Positions 45,325-56,351 of a DNA stretch of 64,000 nucleotides are shown here, piece after piece (position 1 is the stretch's first letter; every line of letters begins with the position of its first letter). The notes beneath the pieces are model-generated. The model was not told where the DNA came from and did not search any database. It saw only the letters and a program-made list of their open reading frames with translations. Both the position numbers and the translations under genes were made by a program. This stretch comes from Cryptomeria japonica (lineage: Eukaryota; Streptophyta; Pinopsida; Cupressales; Cupressaceae): assembly GCF_030272615.1 (NCBI RefSeq), contig NC_081414.1, positions 770,169,653 through 770,233,652 on the forward strand, in the 5' to 3' direction.

Positions 45325-46995
45325 ATGCAAATCAAAGACCAAGGTATAGGAGAATACTCTTTGGAGCCCTTATGTTTAGCCAAATTGCCAATATCACCTA
45401 GATCTCATGGATTGCCCACTACATTGACACATCTGGTCGCTCAGCCCATCACCAAATTTGATGGTACCTTAATCCAATTGGGCACTCTGACACATGAATC
45501 AGAAGACAAGGATATTCTTAGCTGGTTATACAAAGATGAGAAAGAAGATGATAGAGCAGCTACCCTGGATATTGTTCTACCTATACACCTATATGGAAAA
45601 GGATACTTAATCATGCAGCAAATGGGATATGACGGTAAAGGACCTATTGGGAAATGCAAGGAAGGAGTCACTAAACCTATAAATCTTCCTTCACAACCCA
45701 ATAGAAACAAAGCAGGATTGGGTTGTGAGCTCACTTTCCTATTAAAAAGGCCACCCCACCTAACTATAAAAACTCAATGGAAAGTAAAAATGAAGTACAA
45801 AGAAGAATCCTGGCAGGAAGCACTCTTTGAATCAGCAGAAACAATCCACAAGGCACGGGAACGTCAAGATCAGAAGTTACATCAGGAAACGCTTCTAAAA
45901 CACAAAAGGGCCATATCTACAGCAGTAGCTCATATTCAAACACCAATATCCCAAGAACAAATAAAATCATCTTCGGATACCTTTGTTTCTCCCCGAGAAA
46001 GCACAGTCTATGAACAAATAAAGAAAATAGAAGATGAATCTGACACAGAATCAACAAAAACTATCAAAATGGTATCTATCATCAAAGATTTGTTTTCACC
46101 ATACAACATACCAGTTTACAGCACTGATAGAATCTAGGATGATTCCTCGAAGACTGATTCCAATGAATATGAATGGGGTACCTGCTCCAATGCTATTACA
46201 GATATCCCTAATGATACTGATTCTATATCTCTTTCCCAAGAAGAACATAATGCAAGAGATAGACCTCTTGAATTTGGGCCGCAGAATATCTATGACGCCA
46301 GGGAAAGCGAACAAAAACATTATGAACAAGTCTATGTGGAAGATAATACCATCGAAGACCTCGATGAAATCCTGGACTTCTTTAAAACCAAGAACACTCA
46401 TGATGAAAACTTTGTCCTCACACTCACAGTAGCTGAACTTGATCCACCTAACGATTCCTTACCACTTGTCTTTCTTGACCTCATTGATTGGAATGAACCT
46501 GAAATCCATGATATACCAATTTTCCCAGATGATGAATCTATTATCCATTACCTATGTACCGTAAATCCAGAAACAGGCTCTACCAATGAACAAAGTAATG
46601 ATATCTACAAACTAGGGAGTGTCAAGTCTCTCAGTTGCAAAAAGGAACAAAATAAAGAAGCTGATGCTAAAAACCAGTCAATGGCAGCTCTAGATCATAA
46701 AAAAGTAAAAATAAAGGACGCATATGAGGGTGAAAACCTTTTCAAGGCACCTAACGATGGGAGACTTGACACTCTTCCTGAGCACTTTCATGAGCGATCA
46801 CCCATATTGATTGAGCCCACTCAGTCAATCAACATTGGCACCACGGAAGCAGTTAGAAACCTACAGCTTGCAGAATCTCTGACAGAGGAAGAAAGATCAG
46901 CATTCATCATCTTCTTTAGAGAGTGGCAAATTAACTTTTCTTGGTCATATGTTGATATGCCTGGAGTGGATCCACACTTAATCATGCATCACTTG
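45325..46995 (+). pseudogene. Linker with G-patch-like motif, element G
   Basis: Between protease and reverse transcriptase the frame continues with one stop (TAG 46135). At about 45592-45731 it reads GKGYLIMQQMGYDGKGPIGK and then GLGCE, close to the G-patch pattern (aromatic-, Gly- and Gly-Lys-rich, ending in a GLG). G-patches bind RNA or activate DEAH helicases, and they occur next to proteases in some retroelements. The rest is acidic (DLDEILDFFK, DDESIIHYLC) with no domain I can name. G-patch assignment is by motif only. Confidence 0.6.
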
Positions 46996-48261
46996 TCCAT
47001 TTCTTTAGGAGTTAAACTAGTCAAGCAAAAGCTACGAAAAATGAATCCACAGGTGGCACTCATGGTCAAAACTGAACTAAAGAAATTATTAGACATCGGA
47101 TTCATCTGATCCATTGACTATGCAGAATGGATTTCCAACATCATTCCAGTATCAAAACCAAATGGTAGTATCAGAATATGCACTGACTTCAGAGACATCA
47201 ACAAAGCTTGTCCAAAAGACGACTTTCCTCTGCCCAGTATTGACATAATTGTAGATCTCACAGCAGGCCATGCAATGCTTTCACTAATGGATGATTTCTC
47301 AGGATATAATCAAATCAAAATAGCCCCAGAAGATCAAGATAAAACCGCATTCACCTGTCCTTGGGGAACGTACTGTTGGAATGTTATGCCTTTTGGCTTA
47401 AAGAATGCAGGGGCCACTTATCAAAGAGCAATGACCACAATATTCCATGACATGATGCATACATTTATGGAAGACTATGTGGATGATTTACTAGCTAAAT
47501 CCTTCACCAGAGCAGAACATCTTGGCATCCTAACAAAGATCTTTGATTGATTGGAGAAATTCCAAGTTAGGCTCAACCCTAAAAAGTGTGTCTTTGGGGT
47601 TACATCAGGCAAGTTACTAGGCTCCATTGTCTCAGCTAAGGGTATTGAAGTAGATCCAACAAAGGTACAAGCCATTATGGACATGCCAACCCCAAAGAAT
47701 ATCAGTCAACTCAGATCTCTACAAGGAAGACTTCAATCAATCAGGCGATTCATCGCTCAGCTAGCAGATAAAAGTCTACCATTTAACCATTTACTACACA
47801 AAAATGTACCATTCAAATGGGAGACCAAGTGTGCAGAATCTTTTTACCAAATTAAACAGTACCTAATGAATCCACCAATTCTAGTACCACCAGTCGCAGG
47901 AAAGCCTCTTATCCTATATATCTCAACAATAGATATATCACTGGGGGCACTATTGGCACAAGAAGATCAACAAGGGAAGGAACGCGCTATATATTATATC
48001 AGTAGGACATTGAATGGATATGAACTCAACTATACACTCATTGAAAAGGCTTTCCTAATAGTGGTCTTCACATCTCAGAAGTTCCGACATTATATGCTAG
48101 CACACACCATTAAGCTAGTCACAAAAATTGATCCTCTCAAATATCTACTCAGCAAGGTAGCTCTTACAGGCTGCTTGGCTAAATGGGTCATGATTCTCAG
48201 TGAATTTGACATTCAGTACATAGAAAGACAAGCAATCAAAGGACAAGCAATTGCAGATTAG
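46996..48261 (+). pseudogene. Reverse transcriptase and first RNase H of element G
   Basis: RT motifs in order: IIPVSKPNGSIRICTDFRDI (47140-47200), KACPKDDFPLP, LSLMDDFSGYNQIKI (47275-47320), TAFTCPWGTYCWNVMPFGLK, and the catalytic box YVDD at about 47478. RNase H follows, with the usual LILYISTIDISLGALL, IYYISRTLNGYELNYT and LAKWVMILSEFDIQY; the first acidic residue expected after LY is Ser here. Stops are at 47107 (TGA), 47548 (TGA, just after LTKIFD) and 48259 (TAG). Frame is preserved across the whole region. Confidence 0.9.
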
Positions 48262-48294
48262 CTGGTTGAAGCACCGCTAACAGGAAAACACACC

Positions 48295-48744
48295 ATGGAG
48301 ATTGAATTTCTAGACAGGGACGTTCTTGCTCTTTCTACTAAACAATGGACCCTATACTTTGATGGATCTTATACACAACATGGTTCAGGTGCTGGCATTC
48401 TGTTCATCACTCCAGAAGGACACACTATACCAAGATCACATAGGCTTATGTTTCCATGCACAAAAAATGTGGCTGAATATGAGGCATTGGTTATAGGCAT
48501 CAAAATGGCCGTAGAATGGAAAATCACAGAGTTAAAGGTCTATGGAGACTCACAACTAGTCGTCCATCAAATCAACAATGACTATCAGACAAAGGATGAC
48601 AAGCTACTACCCTACAAGCGAATGGTGGATGACTTCAAACAGTATTTTGTGCACATCACCTTCGAGCAAATACCAAGGTTAAACAACAAAGCAGCCAATG
48701 CAATGGCTACTATCGCTTCATTACTACAAATTCCAAAGCAATAG
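48295..48744 (+). pseudogene. Second, archaeal-type RNase H of element G
   Basis: An open 149-codon segment between the first RNase H and integrase. It has the full RNase H pattern: WTLYFDGSYTQHGSGAGILF (first Asp), AEYEALVIGIKMA (Glu), VYGDSQLVVHQI (second Asp) and a C-terminal NNKAANAMA. A duplicated RNase H of this kind marks Tat-lineage elements and is the main reason for that assignment. It ends at TAG 48742. The catalytic residues I can see are intact. Confidence 0.85.
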
Positions 48745-50096
48745 AGTCGTTACGAGTTCCTGGTAGAGCAACTGTTCTCCCCCACCTATGACCACTATGA
48801 GTCCCAAGTTATTTATGCCTTGACTGGTTCAGATTCTCCGTTATATGGACCAATATACGACTACCTCAAGCACAATATCTTACCAATTGACCAATCATGT
48901 AACCAAAAATGTAACTTTATCTGACAAGCTTCTCGTTACACCCTTACCGCTGATACTTTGTATCGTCAAGGTCTAGATGGTACTCTTCTTTGTTACCTTG
49001 ATCGTAATGATTTGGATTCTATTTTACATGAGCTTCATGAAGGTATTTGTGGCACACATTCAAGTGGCACTACTCTTGCTAAAAAGCTTCTAAGGATGGG
49101 ATACTACTGGCCTACAATGGAGAAAGACTCATATCACTTCGCTAAGAAATGTCCTAAATGCCAGATCCATGGTAATCTGATACATGCACCCGCACAGGAA
49201 CTACAGCCATTCACAACATCCTGGCCATTTTGTCAGTGAGCACTAGACTTAGTTGGCAAAATTCATCCTCCATCTTCAAATGGATACAAGTTCATTATAA
49301 CTGCAAAGAGTACTTTACCAAATGGATAGAAGTAGTTCCCATGACCATAGTGACTGGGAAACAAATTGCCTCTTTTATCCTCAATTATTTGATCTGCAGA
49401 TATGGTATTCCAAGTTCAATCATCACAGATAATGGATGGCCTTTCAAAAATCAAGATGTCCAAGAACTATGTGAAAAATTCAAAATCCAACATAGGTTCT
49501 CTACACCATACTACCCATAGGGAAATGGTCAAGCGGAAGCATCTAACAAGACAATACTGAAAATTCTCAAGAAAATAGTGAATGATGCAGGCAAAGATTG
49601 GCATGTACAACTCAATCCAGCACTTTGGGCATACAGAACCAGCATCCGTACACCTATAGGAGCAACACCATACTCATTGGTATATGGATCAGAAGCCATT
49701 TTACCTCTGGAAGTAGAAATCCCATCTCTCAAAGTCTCTTTGAAAGGCTTAATCCTAGATGAAGAGTATCAAGTTAACCGACTGCAAGAGCTTGAACTAT
49801 TAGATGAAAGATGTCAGCATGCTTATACTCATCTCAAAGCATATCAACAACGCATGTGCAGTAGCTACAATCACAAAGTCATCCCCTGCAACTTCAAGGT
49901 TGGTGACCTAGTCCTCAAAGAAAATCCAAGAAATCAGCAAGATCGAGAAAAGAAAGGAAAATTTGAACCTAACTAGTTGGGTCCCTATGTTATCATATCA
50001 GTCTATGGATCAGGTGCCTATCAACTCACAAATTCAGAAGGAGATATGCTCGACGAACCAATTAACAGCATCCATCTAAAGAGGTACTACACTTAA
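48745..50096 (+). pseudogene. Integrase of element G, stops plus one frameshift
   Basis: The zinc-binding HHCC domain is at 49027-49170 (LHEGICGTHSSG...CPKCQIHG). The catalytic core carries its second Asp in IITDNGWPF (about 49418-49444) and its Glu in QAEASNKT (about 49530-49555). A terminal segment GPYVIISVYGSGAYQLTNSE leads to the natural stop at 50094-50096. Stops are at 48922 (TGA), 49237 (TGA), 49518 (TAG) and 49974 (TAG). A one-base loss near 49300-49310 shifts the frame at the start of the core. No chromodomain is visible, as expected for Tat. Confidence 0.85.
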
Positions 50097-51283
50097 GTAG
50101 CCTAGTGCACGGAAAAAGCCAAAATAAGCAAAAAATCAAAAAATCCAAAAAAAGCAAAAACATAAAGTACAATAAAAACAAAGGGTGAAAACCTGGTAAA
50201 CAGGCGCTCTTGTGAAAGAATGGCTCCTCTATTTATATCCCTACCATTTTATCTGTAAAAACACTATCGGGCATCACCCGACACTTAGCACATATCCATT
50301 CAAGACATACTTAGCGTAGTCACTATCCTGGTTTATCCATATATATACTCTTACCACAAATACACCATGGCCTGGAAATCACTGTACATATTCACATCAA
50401 GAGGGACACTTGGCTAGAGGCATTTAAATCATCTCAAATTTGCAAACATTCAAGACATCAAGGCTACTTACAAAACTCAAAAACATGACATTCAACAACC
50501 AAAACTATGCTTCATCACAAAACCAAACAAAACAATTCACAAAAATACCAAGGATGGATGATTTTCTGAAGTATTAAATGTTGCATTATCGCATAAAAAT
50601 CTTAACTAGTTTTGCATTTTGAATTTTTTGAATTATTGGATTCTCTTCCTTTTCTCACTAAAACGCTTCAAAGCTAGAGATCAGGAAGAACTTCCAATAT
50701 TTTCTTAGTCTTCTGTCTGGGAGGTGATCACTTGTACTGTGTGAATACTGGCCTCGAGACGTGATACATCAAATATCATTGAAGGCCTGATTCCACTTCA
50801 CGCATACAAATGATTCAATCTTGTCTGTTTACGCAATATGCACTCAGGTCATCCTGGTTCAATTATACCTTGATTCTTGTACTATCTTGCAACATCAAAC
50901 ATCATGTAAATTTTTTTTCAGGTCATTATGGTTCAATTATACCATTATACTTGTATAAATTTTCAACATATCCTAAACAAATCAATGCTCAATGATGATA
51001 TCTACAAAGAAAGCAAACAAATGGCTATATCGGATGGCAAATACAAAATGAGGATGCTACCAGAAACATTAGTTGCATATCATTTTACAATTAGTTTCAT
51101 TTACATTTAGCATCATATCAAATCACAAATCTCATTTTCAAAATACATCTCACAGCATATAAAAGCATACATCCTGCATCATACATTATATCATATATTT
51201 AAGCATGCAACATCACATAAATGAAATAACCCACATAACATGCATCCATATAAACACACCACATGATCAAGGAAAATGGGGCC

Positions 51284-51331
<48 letters not shown>

Positions 51332-51420
51332 AAAAAATGATCAAAATGTACAAAATGTGTCAACACTGTGTCTAGTACAATGAATAACAATGGTCAAAAA
51401 TACAACAAAGAGCATGTCTC
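50097..51420. other. Non-coding DNA after pol in element G
   Basis: A-rich sequence directly after the pol stop, with no believable ORF on either strand. An (AT)n run of about 43 bp lies at 51287-51329. GTTCAATTATACCTTGAT and GTTCAATTATACCATTAT (50859, 50931) hint at a short local duplication of about 70 bp. Confidence 0.5.
51287..51329. repeat. (AT)n microsatellite
   Basis: Uninterrupted TA dinucleotide run within the post-pol region of G. Confidence 0.95.
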
Positions 51421-53337
51421 TCAAGTATGACTATCCCCTGACAGAGATGGTCTAGCTCCAGATGCACCCACCCCTGGATCCCTAGGAGGGTCCTGTCTCG
51501 GTGGTCCTGTCACACCTCGGCTCTCCGACCGTGACCCAGTATCTTGAGATCGACTAGATCTTGACTGTGTAAAGCTTTGTACTCGTCGGTCCCTGGGTAC
51601 CATAGCCTCATAGTGTCGCCGATAGTACTCCGCCTCCTGAGCTCTCAACGCTAGCTCTCTCAGGTTGTCTCTCATAGGACCACCCGCCGCTGCTCTCTGC
51701 ATACTAGACACCACCTCCTCCGCTCACCCCCTCCGCTCTATCTCAGTGTCCCACTCAGTAGTTAACTATGTGATCTGTCACTGATATGTCAAAATTTGTG
51801 CCTGCAGCTACTGTACAATCACCTGTAGGGTCTGGATCTACACATCCTCAACATGTGTCGGGATCCGAACCTGTAGTGGTACCTGTGCAGGGGCAACTCC
51901 TCCTACTCGGCCTGTCCTCGGTGCTGGAGGTGGGAGCACATCTGTCCTCCTCCTCTATGCTGGTCACCTCGCCTCATCCACACCTCCCACTACAGCTAGC
52001 ACCTCCTCCACTCTCCCCTCTCCATCGGCTCCAATCGCCAATCCACCTCTCCCCCTATCTATCACCCCTTGTCTCATCGCTCTCTCCACACCCCTATCTC
52101 CTCTCCTAGCTCTACCTCCCCACCTCCCTCTAGCTCCTCTCCCTCGTCCATCTCCTCCATCCTCTCCATCATCATCATCATCTCCCTCTCCCTCCTCCTC
52201 ATCAAAGTCAAAAGCTGGCCTCATCTCATCAAGATCAGATATCCTGGCCACCACCCGCGTAGCAAACAATTGGGCAAACTCATCAGTCATGCCCGCATCC
52301 TGAATCTCAGGGGCATAATCCCATATCTTCCCGGCCAACCCTACAAACTCCTCCACCACCACTGCACTATCAATGGTTGGCCCCCAATCCACTACATCCT
52401 GCCGCCGCCATGCATATAGGCATGCTCCTTGTGGAGTACCCTGCTGGTGCCCAAACTACCTCAAAACTCGGGTCACCACAAACCTCTCAATCACAAACGG
52501 GGTCCTCCCGATCAAGAATCTAGTCATAAAAACAAAGGGCATCTCCAGCCCGTCCTCTGCCGACACCTCACATCCTGTATACGATCGCTAGGTGACTGTA
52601 TCTATATCATCTAGCACTCTCCTCCAATGCTCTAGTTTGCCCAGCTTATGCTGGACAACTAGACTCCTATATCCATATGCATATGCACATCCCACGGGCC
52701 TGTCCCTATCTGCTAGTGGCCTCGCCACTGGAATGTGCTTCCAGCACCATACCTATAATAGTGTCACGCCAGCTGACAAACTACCGTAACCAAGGTATAC
52801 CACCTCATGTAGACCCCTGTATAGATGGGCTAGCATAGCTGATCCCCATGAAAACCGTCGGCCCTATGTCACCATCTCCTCCAATACCAGCCCCCATCCC
52901 ACAGAGAATCCCTTTGACCTGCGATCAGGACAAAGGAATCCACCAATGAACCCTGCTAGTATAGATGGTAGTGGCGCGTAATCTATGTCCAAAAACTCCT
53001 GCTACAAGATCTGGTAGCCACAGACTGTCTCATCATGGAAGATGCGGTGCAGTGCCTCTGTCCCACCCTCCTCTGACTGCTCATATGGTAGTAGTGCACC
53101 TACTACGAGAATCCGTAGAATCCTGTAACAGTCCTCTAGGGTGAATGTCATCTCTCCAGTCGCAAAATGGAAGGTGTTCATATCACTATGCCACCTCTCT
53201 ACCAATGCTATTAGTAGCCCCCGATTCACAGTGAACCAAGGCATATCCAAAAGGGAGGTCAACCCACATCTCTCAATAATGTCACAATCGGGCTGAGACA
53301 ATCCTGGTATCAATGTCCACGGTCTGGGAAATCTCTC
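51421..53337 (-). pseudogene. Antisense plant-mobile-domain (PMD) reading frame inside element G
   Basis: One minus-strand frame spans about 630 codons and is broken only by about eight in-frame stops (for example TAG at 53002 and at 52864). It shows PMD (MAIN/MAIL1 family) landmarks in the right order: ALVERWHSDMNTFHF and GEMTFTLEDC (about 53190-53120), FLDIDYAPLP, SWGSAMLAHLYRGL, WCWKHIPVARP, and PFVIERFVVTRVLR then FGHQQGTP (about 52470-52420). The tail is acidic (DEEEGEGDDDDDGEDGG), then Arg/Gly-rich, and finally Ser/Arg-rich (SFTQSRSSRSQDTGSRSE). PMD proteins act in silencing and genome stability in plants, and PMDs also occur in transposons. No clear ATG is visible at the start; an in-frame TGA sits at 53338-53340. 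The opposing 107- and 116-codon plus frames are shadows. Confidence 0.8.
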
Positions 53338-53856
53338 TCATGACTAAACCACACCCAATCACTCCTGTCAACAAGCAAAATAAATCCAATATCAGTTTCC
53401 ACATCAAAACAAAGATATCAAAATCAAACTCACATCAACAACAAAATAATTTGCTCATCTACATCAAGTTCAAAATCCTATCATTTCATATCAACTTGTA
53501 ACACAACTCAAGTTATCAAAAACCATATCAAAACTTGTAACACAACTCAAGTCTCCACAATCACATAAACTTGTAAAACAACTCAAGTTTCCCACCCATA
53601 TCAGCTTGTAACACAAATCAAGTTTCCAACCCATAATAGCTTGTAACACAACTCAGGCTTCACACATTGAACTTGAAACAATGGTACGCAAACACATCAT
53701 ATTTTGATCAAAACACAACATTGATATCTATACATAACTTGAAAAATTGCAAATCAAAACAAGTTATATCAACATTCATATTGGACAAATTCATAAAATC
53801 ATGATAGACAGACACGAAAAATTTACAAATCGGCTCATCTCACAAAAATTTTCTAG

Positions 53857-54252
53857 ATGCACTAAAACAGACTCCCGCTGCGCTAAACTTCACCCACGTG
53901 CTAGGCTGTTTTTCCTACGCGCTAATCTATTCACCCTATGCACTAGACTGACTCTACGTGCTAAATCTTTCCCCCCATGTGCCACCTAACCTACCCTATG
54001 TGCTAAAACCTACCCACGCGCTAAACCCCTTTACCCATGCGAATCCCTATGACCCCTATGCGCTAGGTCTACCCTACGCGCTACCCGACTGACCCTAAGC
54101 ACTACCCAACTATCGCCATGCACTATTCTGCATCTACGCACTAACCTCTATTTCCTATGCGCTACCCTATTTTATTTCGGACGCACCCCTGAACTAAGAT
54201 TAATGCCCTACTTCATCCTTCGTATGCACTAATCTACAACTTAGACGCGCTA
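53857..54252 (-). repeat. Phased AGCGCAT array 3, inverted, upstream of the antisense PMD frame
   Basis: In plus coordinates the core is ATGCGCTA or ACGCGCTA, the reverse complement of TAGCGCAT/TAGCGCGT. Core ends fall at 53864, 53885, 53903, 53924, 53945, 53963, 53984, 54005, 54023, 54044, 54065, 54083, 54104, 54125, 54143 and 54164, then 54231 and 54252. Steps repeat as 21, 21, 18, giving a 60-bp higher-order period. Relative to the antisense PMD frame the cores point the same way as arrays 1 and 2 do relative to gag. Confidence 0.9.
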
Positions 54253-54845
54253 AAATGCTAAAACCGAGTTTTGAAAATCAAAAAATGACTAAAAATGACC
54301 AAATCAACAATCAAAAATGAGTCAAAAACGTTGACTTACTGGTGGTCCATACGCGGCAGGTCTCCAGTACCTCCAAACGCGCTCGAAACGGTGTCTGGAA
54401 TATGGAATAGGCATTTTCTCTGCAGACCAAATTCTCTTTCTCCAAAGTCAACAAGGCACAAATGAATCAAATCAAAGCTCTTTTCCCCTTTTATAGGAGG
54501 AAAATGAAATTAGGGTTCGCCAAACAGACTTGTAACATGGTCGCGGTCTCCCCTATACCTTACACACTATACATTATCAGGAGATGGATCAATTTACACA
54601 CTTTTTACATCAACGAAATCCTAAGCATCCAAGCAACTCATCAAATCAAATCAAAAAAATTCAAAAAATTGATTCATCTCTCGAGGGGGCATCACCATCA
54701 AAATATCGAATCTAGGGCATCACGCATCAAATCAAATCAGGGGCATGACTGGCAAATCAAAAGAGCGACACAAAAATTGCATTTAATCATAAATCATGAT
54801 AAAGCATCATTTTCTTTGAAATAACATGTGCACACACGTCACTTC

Positions 54846-54859
54846 AAAGAGGGGCAAAA
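54846..54859 (+). other. Polypurine tract of element G
   Basis: AAAGAGGGGCAAAA directly precedes the 3' LTR start TGTAGACG. Confidence 0.85.
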
Positions 54860-56351
54860 TGTAGACGTATAAAAATGACCATATTCCTAAATGAATATTT
54901 TATGTTCATTTCTCTATTTAATTAAATCCAATTTAATTAAATTACCTGCATTCCTCTATTTAATTAAGTAAATTACTCGATTAAACTCACTATATCCATT
55001 TAATGAATAAATCATTTTATTCAATTAAATTCCCCCTATCCACTTTTAATTAAATTCAAATTTAATTAAATAGTTATCCTAAAATTGAATAAATCTAATT
55101 TATTTAATTTCCCCAAATTACAACCAAATTGAATAAATCATTTAATTCAATTAAATCCTATTATCCCTCCATCCACTTGCAAAATCCTACATCTCCCACT
55201 TGCCTTCCTAAAACCTCTTCCTAAATTCTTCTAGACTCTTCTAATCATTTCTAATTAGCCTAACCCATCTTCTAAACTTTGTCACATCCCTAAAAAAAGG
55301 GAGGTCACTTCTCAAAAACCTCAAAGGCTTTGATAATTATTAAAGGCGTCAAACCTTCAACCACAAAAACCTCAAAGTCTTTGATAACCATTAAAGGCTT
55401 CAAGTCTTCAACCACTTAATTCCCCAAAGTCTTCAATAACCATTAATGGTTAACTCAAACCCTCTTACATGGTTAAAATATTTCTTTTAACTCAACCTTC
55501 ATCCAACCCAATGGTCTCATCAGGACTTTAATGCTTTGACCATGATTATCTCTTAATCATTTGCACAAAGGTTTATCCTTGGATTAACTCTTAATTCAGT
55601 GGGTAATCCTAATTTAAGCTTGACCCTTACCCTCTAGATAACCATAAGGTCTTCTCAGGCATTTAATGTCTCCAATCCCTTCTCTCAACCCAACCCTATG
55701 TTGACACTTGTCACCATTTCCTTGGTGCAAATTGCAAACATGGATCCCCAACTTTCAAACTCAACCCTTGAGTGAATCTTTCAATCCTGGCCATCCATTG
55801 CCCTGTTTTTGCTATAAATAGAGCTCTCATCCCTCCATTTAAAACATCCTTCAAATTTGTAGCATCACACTTATGCTCAAATACATTCAAGCTTTCATAT
55901 CATTTTTATGCTCATCATGTAGCCTCTCTTTTAACTAGAAATTAGTCTAAATATGCATGTTTAGAATACTTTCTATTATCATTTAGCTCAATCATAGACT
56001 AAATATATCATGTTAGGGTAGTATTCATACTAATCTTATCACCTTATAGCTAGTTTATTGCATTCTAGAATCATGCATAGCTTAGGATGCGTCTCATACT
56101 AAAATCCATCAAAGCATCCCTCGTTCTTACATTTGCTATCCCTAAACCATTTTGCTCAGTGATCTGAGAGCAAAAACATTGGTTTGAGGGACATTGTAAG
56201 ATAGAGAACCATGGGACCCACCTTGGGAAGCTGAGTTATACTTCATAACTCCATAGCTTGCACCAAGAAGTCATGTGTGTGTGTGAGCAAGGCTCCATAG
56301 AGCTCCGTTTTTCATATATTGAGTTTTATCAACCTGCTTTTCCCGCATACA
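54860..56351 (+). repeat. 3' LTR of element G
   Basis: 1492 bp, collinear with the 5' LTR, with the TATA box at 55813-55820. It retains the 26 bp (CTCAACCCTTGAGTGAATC and flanks) that the 5' LTR has lost between short repeats. Confidence 0.95.

Larger units (their letters stand above)
38217..56351 (+). mobile_element. Ty3/gypsy element G (Tat-type), 18.1 kb
   Basis: Complete ends TGTAGACG...CATACA, with the perfect target duplication CTTGG (38212-38216 and 56352-56356). 5' LTR 38217-39682; leader with two 21-bp-phased arrays; gag-pol 42628-50096; a 4.75-kb region after pol with an antisense plant-mobile-domain frame and a third array; purine tract; 3' LTR 54860-56351. RT before integrase makes it Ty3/gypsy. 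A second RNase H between RT/RNase H and integrase is known for the Tat lineage, which also commonly has long non-coding stretches and extra ORFs. The polyprotein is broken by many stops, so this copy is not autonomous. Confidence 0.95.

Noticed and set aside
51786-52614. Plus-strand ORFs rich in Ser, Pro and Leu
   Set aside because: They are shadows of the antisense PMD frame, whose acidic and Arg/Gly-rich tail produces Ser/Pro-rich translations on the other strand.
53747-53989. Plus ORF with RCAKLHPRARL-type repeats
   Set aside because: Reverse translation of array 3, for the same reason.
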